From the NCBI GenBank assembly GCA_001683825.1, contig LXTR01000048.1, positions 1 through 64,000 of the forward strand: a stretch of DNA of 64,000 nucleotides. Reading direction: 5' to 3'. The translations under genes were made by a program, and so were the position numbers. This document shows, in pieces, positions 8,775 to 16,784 of this stretch. Each line of letters begins with the position of its first letter. The first letter of the stretch is position 1. The notes under the pieces were generated by a model. That model made no database searches, was not told where the DNA came from, and saw nothing but the letters and a program-made list of their open reading frames with translations. Source of the DNA: Flavobacteriaceae bacterium CP2B. GTDB lineage: Bacteria > Bacteroidota > Bacteroidia > Flavobacteriales > Flavobacteriaceae.

Positions 8775-9647
8775 TCAGTTTATGGCAACCACTATGGCCT
8801 CCTGGCCGTTCCAAACCACATCCCCGTCATTTAAACTAATTGCGACCGGTTCTTTGGAAGACGTCGTTGCCGTATTAATAAATAACTCAATATCATTTCT
8901 AATCTTGGTTTTCTCGGAAGCGGAACAACACCTCCCATATATTTGCGTGATGGCCGCGGGAGCATCTTGCCGGGTTATAAACCGTTCCACTAAAAGGAAT
9001 TCCACATCTTCCTTTGAATTTCCCGTATTCCTGGTATGTATTTCAAAAGCGTCGGGGACCCATGTGTTTCGCGTTACGACCACATCATGGGGGGCACCGG
9101 GCAATCTCAGCCTTTTCATATCCAGGACCGCGGCCATACCCACATGCCCAACTTTGTTCCCGATACGCTGCATCTTACGGGAGGTCCTCCATAATTCCTT
9201 CCCGGCTTCCCGGTCCCTGGCAACATTCAGGACAAACGTCTGGTTTCCGGCCCTTGAGGTAATGTCCACCTTCCAGACACTCGAGGTATGGCCTTCCTTT
9301 ATGTTCCACAACTCCATGGTATCAGGCGCTTGCCTGTTGTCCAAGGCATGTTGCATGATATAGGTCAGGGCCATTGTTGTGGACGCTTCAAATGAAAGGA
9401 CACCGCATTTGTTGGCCAGGTGCCTGAGTCGCTGCAGCCGGGTATCTTCCGGACCCGGGACATGGGCGTGCATCTTATGGGCCAGCTCGTTCCAGCTTGG
9501 CTGCCACCCCAACCGCGAACACGCTTTTAAAAGTCCCCGGCTGATGATCCCGTGAAAAGGAACAGATCCATCAAGAGCAACGGCCCTGCCGCCGGAGGTC
9601 AACTCAAAAGGTGATTTGTCGGGCCCAAAAAATAAATCGACTTTCAT
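8775..9647 (-). CDS. Kinase-like protein of unknown function in the RHS operon
   Basis: A 290-aa protein ending 7 bp before the RHS start. The middle part (about 118-225) resembles the N-lobe of aminoglycoside-phosphotransferase-like kinases: VWKVDI, then a strand FVLNVARDREAGKEL where the ATP-binding Lys would be expected but Asn141 is present, and a hinge-like EFLLVERFI. The C-terminus stops at LNDGDVVWNGQEAIVVAIN, similar to a catalytic-loop/Mg-loop region but ending immediately after it, so most of a normal C-lobe is missing. It may be a pseudokinase or an adaptor for the RHS protein rather than an enzyme. The kinase resemblance is my pattern reading and could be wrong; the gene itself is well supported by length, spacing and strand. 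Confidence 0.55.
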   Translation of the reverse strand: MKVDLFFGPDKSPFELTSGGRAVALDGSVPFHGIISRGLLKACSRLGWQPSWNELAHKMHAHVPGPEDTRLQRLRHLANKCGVLSFEASTTMALTYIMQHALDNRQAPDTMELWNIKEGHTSSVWKVDITSRAGNQTFVLNVARDREAGKELWRTSRKMQRIGNKVGHVGMAAVLDMKRLRLPGAPHDVVVTRNTWVPDAFEIHTRNTGNSKEDVEFLLVERFITRQDAPAAITQIYGRCCSASEKTKIRNDIELFINTATTSSKEPVAISLNDGDVVWNGQEAIVVAIN

Positions 9648-9688
9648 GGTGTACCGCTTTAATACCCTGGTTGTATCTCCCTATCAGG

Positions 9689-11710
9689 CTACTTATCGTC
9701 CTTTGATTTTTGGAATTTCACCCCCATGGAACTTAGTTTAATACGCTGTACCTGCTGGGTTTTAAGCCCGGTGATCCTGGTTAATTCCGTAGATCGCAGC
9801 GATAACATGTCCTGACGGGTAATTTCCTTGCCACTCTTGCCAAAATGTTTTTCGAGTTTTGCAAGGGCTTCCCTGGGGATGTCCTTAACCACGGAAGTAT
9901 TCAAAATTTCGCGGCCCTGCTTCAATTGAATGATTTTGTATTCCAACTGCTTGGCGAAAAAATCCGTCTCCGCGAACTTCTGTAGTTTCACGGTGGGGTC
10001 ATTAAGGCTTTTTAAGGTCTCAACCTTAAGGTACTCACTTAACTCATTGGCCTGTCTGATACTATAGGCAGGTGCGTGCTGCATTGACCTGACTGCCATC
10101 GCTTCTTCTTTGGAATCATGGCATTTGCAGCTGGATGATTTTTCGCTTTTGGAAACCCTGCCCTCTTCTGCCATGGGGTTGACACCCCTGGAAAAAGATT
10201 TGTTGGCCATAAGGCTTCGGGAGAAGCTGAGGTTGGCCGGGATGGGTTTGATATCCACCACAAATTCTTTCATGGGAAACTTTTCCAGGAGCGATGAGCA
10301 ACAACAAAGCCCCCGGGTAGTGATCATCAGGACTTCTTCTTCTCCCACCTGTTTGGTGGGCGTCGTGGATACGAGATTCACCTCAACCTGCCTCCTGGCG
10401 CTACCGGAACGCTTCTGCCATTCATCGGGGCAATCTACGCACCCAAAGGTATCCTCATAGCATATTTTGCCATTGGCTTCGGCATGGATCGTAAGCGACG
10501 TGCCGGATGGTGATATGCTTACGCTAGAACTCCCATGATTACTGTCGTTAATCAAGTTGGAATATCCTTCAATAACAAACCCGCTGGGTGCATTGTACAC
10601 TTTGTCATCTGCATCATGCGTCAGATAACATTGGTAATACATGTCCCAACACTTGATAAAACAGGCTTCGCCCCATTTTTCCCGTTTTCCCATGGTATCT
10701 TGTTTTGTGGGGATAGGCGCAAAGGCGGAGGCCAGTTCCGAGACATCGGTCTTTCGTTCAAAATCCAGGATCGGGGTCTTGGTCAGGTGGCTGGTATCCA
10801 GCCTTAAGGATACACAAAAATCCTTCTGGTCCTTTGGCTGGGCTACCACCAGGAAGAACTCCTGTATGCCTTCTACCGGACGGGGGCCCCTTACAAAGCC
10901 CGAAGGTTCTTCCAGAGTGTGGGGCCTTGGCTGAACAAAGAACACCACCCGGTTGGTCCCCAAATGATAGCTGTCTAGCAAATGATACATTTGGGACAAC
11001 TGTGTTGAATACGAATAGCTCTCACGCTTCTCCTGGGCTACATCCGAGGATCGGGATGACAGGCTTTCATCAGCATTCAGGCGCTTGGTTCCCCATTGTC
11101 CGTTGGGCGCGGAATAGCTAAAACCTCCCCCTGTACCGGCATAGGAAGCCTGCGCACCAAATCCGCCACCCCCCATATCAACATCCAGGATTTCAAGGGA
11201 TTGGGTAGAACCGGCAGATTTCGTGATATTCAAGGCCTCAATGGATCGCGATTGCTTTTCCTTGGTATCCGTGGCCAGTTCATACAATTCCCGCTTTTTA
11301 GGTTCAAAATCCATAAAAAACGGATAGTCTTTCAAGGGGATATTCTTCTTATGGCCATGGGGGCCTACCACTACCTGCAAAATAGCGCCATGGCAAGGAT
11401 TATAGGAGTTTAACAAATCGGTTAGTCCGGGAATGGTAGAGACATCGACACCATTCCAATCAATGGTTCCCTGGATTTCACTGTCCAGGGGCTGGTATCC
11501 TGTAAGGGTCGCCGTTACCTTAAGATAAGTGATGTTATAATCCGGAAAAAGCTGGTACTCGTCTTCCGGCCTGTATTTAAACACCGCCATCGATGTCTGC
11601 CATTTAGCCGGCAGACGCTTATCACATACGGTTCGATCAATCATATCCTCAGTAACACAGATGCGCTCCCAGGGAATGTCTGTTGGTAGATTTAACTTAA
11701 AATTGGACAT
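9689..11710 (-). CDS. 673-aa protein of unknown family, first structural gene of the RHS operon
   Basis: No signal peptide or membrane helix. The N-terminal 130 residues open with IPWERICVTEDMID and contain beta-rich segments (YNITYLKVTATLTGYQP). A Gly/Ser/Tyr-rich stretch (about 179-204) looks flexible; 230-310 holds a long helix and strands (TNRVVFFVQPRPH, FFLVVAQPKDQKDFCVSL). The protein is cysteine-rich: CFIKCWDMYYQC (about 350-361), CYEDTFGCVDC (418-427), a CCC run at 469-471 and SCKC (527-530), suggesting metal binding or disulfides. The C-terminal 100 residues are helical and Lys-rich. It lies 41 bp before the kinase-like gene and probably shares its transcript with the RHS toxin. A carrier, adaptor or delivery role is conceivable; I do not recognise the family. 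Confidence 0.6.
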   Translation of the reverse strand: MSNFKLNLPTDIPWERICVTEDMIDRTVCDKRLPAKWQTSMAVFKYRPEDEYQLFPDYNITYLKVTATLTGYQPLDSEIQGTIDWNGVDVSTIPGLTDLLNSYNPCHGAILQVVVGPHGHKKNIPLKDYPFFMDFEPKKRELYELATDTKEKQSRSIEALNITKSAGSTQSLEILDVDMGGGGFGAQASYAGTGGGFSYSAPNGQWGTKRLNADESLSSRSSDVAQEKRESYSYSTQLSQMYHLLDSYHLGTNRVVFFVQPRPHTLEEPSGFVRGPRPVEGIQEFFLVVAQPKDQKDFCVSLRLDTSHLTKTPILDFERKTDVSELASAFAPIPTKQDTMGKREKWGEACFIKCWDMYYQCYLTHDADDKVYNAPSGFVIEGYSNLINDSNHGSSSVSISPSGTSLTIHAEANGKICYEDTFGCVDCPDEWQKRSGSARRQVEVNLVSTTPTKQVGEEEVLMITTRGLCCCSSLLEKFPMKEFVVDIKPIPANLSFSRSLMANKSFSRGVNPMAEEGRVSKSEKSSSCKCHDSKEEAMAVRSMQHAPAYSIRQANELSEYLKVETLKSLNDPTVKLQKFAETDFFAKQLEYKIIQLKQGREILNTSVVKDIPREALAKLEKHFGKSGKEITRQDMLSLRSTELTRITGLKTQQVQRIKLSSMGVKFQKSKDDK

Positions 11711-12009
11711 AACGCTTTACTTTATTTAGGATTTAAGAAAGAAGTATTCACTGCTGCCTGACCATTACCTCAGGATTGCTCATGCCTAATGTGGTATTCA
11801 GGGGGCGATGGGGATAGTTTTGGGCAATAGACCGACAGCCCGGTAATACATGATTGGCCAGCTGCGTTTCGCCGGTGGTGCAATGGACACCAGCAACCTG
11901 AATATTCGATATTAAAGGTCTGTTATTATCAAAGGACAGTCAATCCCCATTTTTGGGGATTTTATACGCTGCGGGCTGATGGGGTGGCTTAAGGAGTATG
12001 GTTGTAGCG
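11711..12009. other. Intergenic region between PAS-LuxR gene and RHS operon
   Basis: About 300 bp with no credible frame. It contains a perfect 20-bp inverted repeat at 11942-11961 (separate entry) and a GAATATTC palindrome at 11900-11907. It must hold the promoter of the downstream minus-strand operon, but no exact TAnnTTTG box was found in that orientation. Confidence 0.4.
11942..11961. promoter_or_regulatory. Perfect 20-bp inverted repeat, candidate operator or hairpin
   Basis: AATCCCCATTTTTGGGGATT has 8-bp arms and a TTTT loop. It sits 49 bp downstream of the PAS-LuxR stop and about 230 bp upstream of the 673-aa gene start. On the minus strand, where both genes lie, it is not followed by a T tract, so an intrinsic terminator is less likely than an operator, for example for the adjacent LuxR-type regulator, whose family binds short inverted repeats as dimers. 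The plus-strand reading does end in TTTT, so a terminator for an unseen plus-strand transcript cannot be excluded. Confidence 0.35.
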
Positions 12010-12708
12010 CTAAAGAACGAAGAACTCGAGGGCACGCCTGACAAGATGGGCCGTATTTTTTACCTGGAATTTTTCTATCAGGTTCTTCCTGTGGGATATC
12101 GCCGTATGATTGCTTATATACAGGCGGCTCGCAATTTGTTTTGAGGAGTACCCCTCACTGATGAGCCGCAATACTTCCTTCTCCCTGGCAGATATGGTGT
12201 ATTTCAGGGTTTTTCGCCCACCTTTGCCCCCATTGCCTGATTTGGACCTGAAACAATGTTCTATTCGTTCCTTCTCCGATACATCAAAAAAGTAATTTAT
12301 GGCCAGGGAGTAATCGCGTATTTTGTGTATGAGGATTTCATGTTCCACACAAATCCTCCTGCCGCGGCAATCATCCAGGTGGTATTTGAGTATCATGGGC
12401 TCGTCAGGGTCAGGGTTGGTAAGAAACCTGAAGATTCTTTCTTTGATGGTGGAAACCTCTGCCTGGTCTATTTGAGCGAACCAATAATCCCAGCCCGATT
12501 TTTGCAATTCCCTGTAATTGCGCCCCAGGAATTCTCTAAAAGCCCTGTTACCGTACAGGAAATGTTCGTTTTCGATTAGATAGAGTACCACCATTAAACT
12601 TTTTGAACACTCACAAGCTTTCAGAATTTTTGAGAACCTTAAAACAAAAGTGGGTTCGCTCTGAATGCTCAAGGGCAGGAATGCGGATATTTCACCTGGG
12701 CTGCTCAT
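12010..12708 (-). CDS. PAS-LuxR family transcriptional regulator
   Basis: A 232-aa cytoplasmic regulator. Residues about 20-150 resemble a PAS sensor (VVLYLIENEHFLYGNRAFREFLG early, a ...HEILIHKIRDYSLAINYFFDV closing strand). The C-terminal 65 residues are a LuxR/GerE helix-turn-helix: ISAREKEVLRLISEGYSSKQIASRLYIS followed by HRKNLIEKFQVKN. There is no receiver domain, so it senses a ligand or interacts through the PAS fold rather than through phosphotransfer. It is encoded upstream of, and in the same direction as, the 673-aa/kinase-like/RHS/glycosyltransferase genes, making it the likely local regulator, possibly through the inverted repeat in the following intergenic region. The family call is secure; the target assignment is inferred from position. 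Confidence 0.85.
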   Translation of the reverse strand: MSSPGEISAFLPLSIQSEPTFVLRFSKILKACECSKSLMVVLYLIENEHFLYGNRAFREFLGRNYRELQKSGWDYWFAQIDQAEVSTIKERIFRFLTNPDPDEPMILKYHLDDCRGRRICVEHEILIHKIRDYSLAINYFFDVSEKERIEHCFRSKSGNGGKGGRKTLKYTISAREKEVLRLISEGYSSKQIASRLYISNHTAISHRKNLIEKFQVKNTAHLVRRALEFFVL

Positions 12709-13103
12709 CGTTGTGGGGCTGTCTGGGGTGACAGATTAAAGATACAACTTGTTGATTTACAGATGATATCAATATGTATGAACGGTATACATGGGTTCAC
12801 AAACTGTAATAATTCCCATACATTTGGTACGTTTTAATGCGCCTTTTTGATGGTTTTTTCTTACATTTTTACATACTATCGTGCTTACTTAAGAAAATTT
12901 CCCGCTATGCAAAGGCGTACTGTCAGCGTTTCCTGTAAAGCGGGAGCCATACGGTCGGGCCACTTGCAACCCCTTGCTGCTACTTAAGGCTGGGCCCCTC
13001 AATACCACACCGCAGCCTGGCCTGGTATGAGCGACGGTACTGCTCCGTACGTATTGCCGGCAGCGATAAATTGCAAGGGGTCTGCACCCATCGTAGCGGC
13101 GGC
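12709..13103. other. Intergenic region upstream of PAS-LuxR gene
   Basis: About 395 bp separating the fucose cluster's last gene from the regulator. The 12720-12900 part is AT-rich and includes a plus-strand TACATTTG at 12819-12826 that fits the -7 consensus, but no gene follows it within reach other than a 26-codon frame at 12907 with poor composition. The LuxR promoter must lie here on the minus strand. I see no RNA gene. Confidence 0.35.
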
Positions 13104-15194
13104 CTACCTCCTGGGGATGCGCTCGGTCCAGTTTTTCCGCCGCAGTTCCTCCCCTTCCCCGTTTTCGAGGATACGGGTATAATCATAGTAATAATGGTAT
13201 TCATCGCTGTAAAACTCCAGCAGGCCGGTCCACCGTAGGGTCCGGTCCCCGGTGTTTACGACAATGCTGTACCTGCTCGCTACCCGGGCCTCCGCCGGCC
13301 GGGGGTCGCTCAGGCTGTGCGCAATGTGTTCTTCATAGCGCACCGTCCCCCACGGATAGCGGTCGCCCCCCGAATTGGTGGCAACCACCCTGCTGGTCTG
13401 GGACTCCTCATCTCTTAGGACCTCGTTAACCTCGGCAAAGCCCGAGCCAGTTTCGGCAGAGAGGGCGCTGTAGCCCGGCAATACCGGGTCTGCCACCGGC
13501 AGGGGAAACGGCGTCCCCATTTTTTGGGCCGCAGGCGGCAACAAGGGCAGTTTCAGGAAGGAAGGGGCCGCTGCCGAAGAAGAAATCCGGGCGGTCATGG
13601 GATAGGGTGTCGGCCATATCATGGGCCACTGGGCGTTGTTCACCGCCAGGCGGATCCGGTGCCCCGGGCGGAAGGTCCAGGAGGCGGCATGCATTTCAAT
13701 GGCAAACGTATAAACGCTATCCCGGACCACGTCCCCGGGCCGGTCCGCGCCCTTATGGTGCCTGGCGTTCAACCCGGCCCCGGTGACCTGGGTAACCTTC
13801 CCGTCCGGGGCCACATCCGAGAGGCGCACCAGCCAGTGCGCCGCGGGTGCGTTTACGGCGGCCTGCAACTGCACCACTGGCATCCCCAGGATTGCCAGGC
13901 TGTCTGCCAGGGGTGGCGAATCATACACCAGGCTGTGGGCATCCACCGCGCTTTGGTCCGGGGCCCAGTCGCCCCACCACATGACAGACCCGCTGGCTTC
14001 TACCCCCAGCGTGGGTTTATACTCCAGGGCCATTTCAATAGCCTCTGGGGCGGGGGCCAGTTGGTGCTCCTTCCCGGGATACCACAGGCTGTCCTTTGCG
14101 GCCGGCCAGCCTTCGGATGCTATCCAGTGCCCGGGGATATGGTCCAGGTCCGTCCCCGGGGGATGCCCATGGCGCTGGTAGACATAGAGGCTGGGTTCTT
14201 CCAGCATGCCGGTGTCTTCGCCCTTCAGCCAGTGGTCCAGCCAGCGCACCGCCATTTCACGCCATTCTATGGCCGGGCCGGGGGCTGCCCGGTTGGGCCA
14301 GATATGGTTCCAGGGGCCCAGCAGGGCTTTTACCGGCACATCGGCATGCTGCAGGATCCGGGGGATAAAATCGCGGTAGCCATCGTACCAACCGCCAATC
14401 ACAAAGAGCGGGATATCGATGCGGGAGTAGTCGGTATTCAGGGATGCCCGGTCCCAGAAGGGGCCGTCCAGGGGTTGTCGCTTGTATTTCAGCAGCCAGG
14501 GGGGCGTATCAAAACGTTCCCTGAAATACGCCTCGTCTATGGTGAAATCCGGGGCCCCGGGCAGGGCATTGGTCAGGTCCTGCCCGATTTCATAGGCGTC
14601 TATATGCATCATGCCATCAATGAAGTGCACGTCATCCTGGTAGATATCATCGGTAGACATCAGGGAGATCACGGTCTTCAGGGCAGGCGGGCGCCGCATG
14701 GCCATATGCAGGCCATTGAAACCGCCCCAGGAGATCCCCAACATGGCCACCTTCCCGGTGGAAAATGGCTGGCGGGCGAGCCAGTCGATCACCTGTTCCC
14801 CGTCCCGTTGCTCCTGTTCCGAGTACTCCCCGTCTACCAGGGTCCCCTGGCTTCGGCCCGTCCCGCGGATATCGACCCGGGCGACGACATATCCCCTGCG
14901 TACAAAATAGGAGAAGAGGGGGAAACGGTGGGTACGGCCCTCGTCTTTGCGGTAGGGCAGGTATTCCAGTACAACGGGGTACGGCCCCTCTTCCCCTGTC
15001 CCCGCGGGCATGTAAAGGTCGGCCGCCAGGAGGGTACCGTCGTCCATGGGGATCATGGCTTCCCTTATCTGCACCCCCCCGGCGACTGCCAGGGGCTCCT
15101 GTACCGCATGGTTGGGACCGCACAGGAGCAGGGCCGTTAAAACAAGTACATACAGGGCCGGGGTATTGCTTTTCATGGTAGAGGGGTTTTTCAT
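13104..15194 (-). CDS. CocE/NonD family alpha/beta hydrolase, exported
   Basis: A 696-aa member of the CocE / X-Pro dipeptidyl-peptidase S15 group. A signal peptide covers about residues 10-30. The catalytic domain starts at IPMDDGTLLAADLYMP and has the oxyanion Tyr region (LEYLPYRK, about 77-83), a DIRGTGRS strand-loop and the nucleophile elbow GISWGG with Ser155; the C-terminal third is the jelly-roll domain of the family (GHRIRLAVNNAQWP). Such enzymes cleave acyl esters or N-acyl bonds. It is the last gene of the minus-strand fucose cluster, 22 bp after the lactate dehydrogenase, so it might deacylate a glycan or a catabolite, which is inference only. A second Met at residue 7 (15176) is an equally good start. 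Confidence 0.85.
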   Translation of the reverse strand: MKNPSTMKSNTPALYVLVLTALLLCGPNHAVQEPLAVAGGVQIREAMIPMDDGTLLAADLYMPAGTGEEGPYPVVLEYLPYRKDEGRTHRFPLFSYFVRRGYVVARVDIRGTGRSQGTLVDGEYSEQEQRDGEQVIDWLARQPFSTGKVAMLGISWGGFNGLHMAMRRPPALKTVISLMSTDDIYQDDVHFIDGMMHIDAYEIGQDLTNALPGAPDFTIDEAYFRERFDTPPWLLKYKRQPLDGPFWDRASLNTDYSRIDIPLFVIGGWYDGYRDFIPRILQHADVPVKALLGPWNHIWPNRAAPGPAIEWREMAVRWLDHWLKGEDTGMLEEPSLYVYQRHGHPPGTDLDHIPGHWIASEGWPAAKDSLWYPGKEHQLAPAPEAIEMALEYKPTLGVEASGSVMWWGDWAPDQSAVDAHSLVYDSPPLADSLAILGMPVVQLQAAVNAPAAHWLVRLSDVAPDGKVTQVTGAGLNARHHKGADRPGDVVRDSVYTFAIEMHAASWTFRPGHRIRLAVNNAQWPMIWPTPYPMTARISSSAAAPSFLKLPLLPPAAQKMGTPFPLPVADPVLPGYSALSAETGSGFAEVNEVLRDEESQTSRVVATNSGGDRYPWGTVRYEEHIAHSLSDPRPAEARVASRYSIVVNTGDRTLRWTGLLEFYSDEYHYYYDYTRILENGEGEELRRKNWTERIPRR

Positions 15195-15216
15195 CGCAGT
15201 CGGGGCTCGTGGGGGG

Positions 15217-16377
15217 TTACCGCACCAGGTGCCTGGGGAAATCGCTTACCTGTTCACAACCCAGTTGTTCCATCACCTGTTGCAACTGGGTTTTGAGCAG
15301 GGAGATGGTATGGTGCCCCCCCTGTTTGCCCAGGGCGGCCACCCCGTACATAAACGAACGCCCCATAAAGGCGAACTGCGCCCCGCTGGCCAGGGTCCGG
15401 GCGACATCGGGGCCCGAGCGCATCCCGCTGTCCATCATCACACAGATCTGGTCCCCGTACTTTTTGGCGATGCGCGTAAGGGGCGCGATGGTAGATTCCC
15501 CGGCATCCAGTTGCCTTCCGCCATGGTTGGACACGATGATCCCGTCCAGGCCCATGGCGATGGCCAGGGCCGCGTCTTCTTCGGTGGCCACCCCCTTGAG
15601 GACCAGCTTGCCCCTCCACTGTTCGCGGATTGGCGCGATCTTTTCGGGGTCCAGCCGTTTGCTAAAGGTCTGGTCCATGAATTTACCCAGTTGTTTCAGG
15701 CTGAGGTTTTTGGGCATATAGGGTTTCAGGGTGGCAAACTCGGGGGAGCCGTGCCTTAGAGTGGCCAGGGCCCACTGTGGTTTCCCCAGGATTTGCAGGA
15801 TATTCCCCAGGGTCATCCGGGGCGGCATAGACAAGCCGTTGCGAATTTCTTTGGGCCTGAAACCAAAGGCCGGGGTGTCGCACAGGAGCACCAGCACCGG
15901 GCAGCCGGCCTGCCGGGCCCTGTCGATGATATCCCGGCGCATCCCCGCGTCAGACGGGTTGTAGAGCTGGAACCAGGCCCTGCCCTCGGTCAGTTCACTG
16001 ACGCGTTCTATGCCTGTGGTAGCCACGGTACTCAGGACAAAAGGGATGTTCTGTTCAAAGGCCGCCCGGGCCAGGATTTCGGTGGCATTGGGCCACATCA
16101 GCCCCTGCAGCCCCACCGGGGCCACGCCAAAGGGGGCGTCGTAGGTATGGCCAAAGAGTTTGGTTTTCATGTGGGCACCCCCATAGGTACGCAGGTAGTG
16201 GGGCTTTAATTGCACCTCCCGGATCTCCCGGGTGTTGCGGCGCAGGTTGATTTCCTCGTTGCAGCCCCCATCCAGGTAGTCAAAGGCAAAGCCGGGGATG
16301 CGCCTGCGCGCTTTTTCCCTGAGGTCCTCTACCCTGGGGTAGCGGGAGCTGAATACGATCTTGTCACTGTTTCTCAT
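15217..16377 (-). CDS. lldD: FMN-dependent L-lactate dehydrogenase (alpha-hydroxy-acid oxidase family)
   Basis: A 386-aa flavoenzyme of the glycolate oxidase / lactate dehydrogenase family. Visible signatures: FDYLDGGCNEEINLRRN near the N-terminus, the FMN region GVAPVGLQGLMWPNATEILA, FQLYNPSDAGMRRDII, and the C-terminal active-site block SNHGGRQLDAGESTI followed by MMDSGMRSGPDVARTLASGAQFAFMGR. It oxidises L-lactate to pyruvate. In the oxidative L-fucose pathway the final cleavage gives pyruvate plus L-lactate, so its place directly after the mutarotase and FucP genes fits. Length is normal for the family, and the gene ends close to the CocE hydrolase start, suggesting one transcript. Confidence 0.9.
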   Translation of the reverse strand: MRNSDKIVFSSRYPRVEDLREKARRRIPGFAFDYLDGGCNEEINLRRNTREIREVQLKPHYLRTYGGAHMKTKLFGHTYDAPFGVAPVGLQGLMWPNATEILARAAFEQNIPFVLSTVATTGIERVSELTEGRAWFQLYNPSDAGMRRDIIDRARQAGCPVLVLLCDTPAFGFRPKEIRNGLSMPPRMTLGNILQILGKPQWALATLRHGSPEFATLKPYMPKNLSLKQLGKFMDQTFSKRLDPEKIAPIREQWRGKLVLKGVATEEDAALAIAMGLDGIIVSNHGGRQLDAGESTIAPLTRIAKKYGDQICVMMDSGMRSGPDVARTLASGAQFAFMGRSFMYGVAALGKQGGHHTISLLKTQLQQVMEQLGCEQVSDFPRHLVR

Positions 16378-16396
16378 GGTTCCCCTGTTTAGATGT

Positions 16397-16738
16397 TCAC
16401 CGGGTGCGGCTAATCTCGCAAATCTTGTCCATTAACTGCCATTTTTCGCCCGCGACGGCCCAGGGCATAGGCTTTTGAAACGTCCACATAAGGGTTTCCC
16501 ATTCGCGGACGATAGGGTTTTGTCGATCCCTCAGCGCTTTTTCCTCAAAGGAAAAATCGTCTTCGGCCTCCAGGATCATAAACAGGCGGTCATGCACCCG
16601 GAAGATCTCCAGTTTCAGGATACCCGAACTCAGGATGCTCTCCTTGATTTCCGGCCAGACATGCCGGTGGTGCCGTTCGTATTGTTCAATGAGTTCCGGA
16701 TCGTCTTTCAGGTCCAGGGCCAGGCAATAGCGTTTCAT
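16397..16738 (-). CDS. L-rhamnose/L-fucose mutarotase family protein
   Basis: A 113-aa protein of the RhaM (DUF718) dimeric alpha/beta-barrel family: KRYCLALDLKDDPELIEQYERHHRHVWPEI at the N-terminus, a central IFRVHDRLFMILEAEDDF, and a C-terminal MPWAVAGEKWQLMDKICEI. The His and Trp of HHRHVWPE and the downstream tryptophan region are those expected around the sugar site. Members interconvert alpha and beta anomers of 6-deoxy-L-sugars; with FucP and L-fucose dehydrogenase beside it, L-fucose is the likely substrate. It ends 19 bp before the lactate dehydrogenase start. Cytoplasmic, no signal peptide, normal family length. Confidence 0.85.
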   Translation of the reverse strand: MKRYCLALDLKDDPELIEQYERHHRHVWPEIKESILSSGILKLEIFRVHDRLFMILEAEDDFSFEEKALRDRQNPIVREWETLMWTFQKPMPWAVAGEKWQLMDKICEISRTR

Positions 16739-16784
16739 TTTCCTTGCGTATTAGTGGTTAAACATTATTTTCCCAGGGCAGGCA

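Noticed and set aside
12907-12987. 26-codon plus-strand frame after a consensus-like TACATTTG box
   Set aside because: No membrane or signal features, no leader signal, and too short to judge; the box may be chance in AT-rich DNA.
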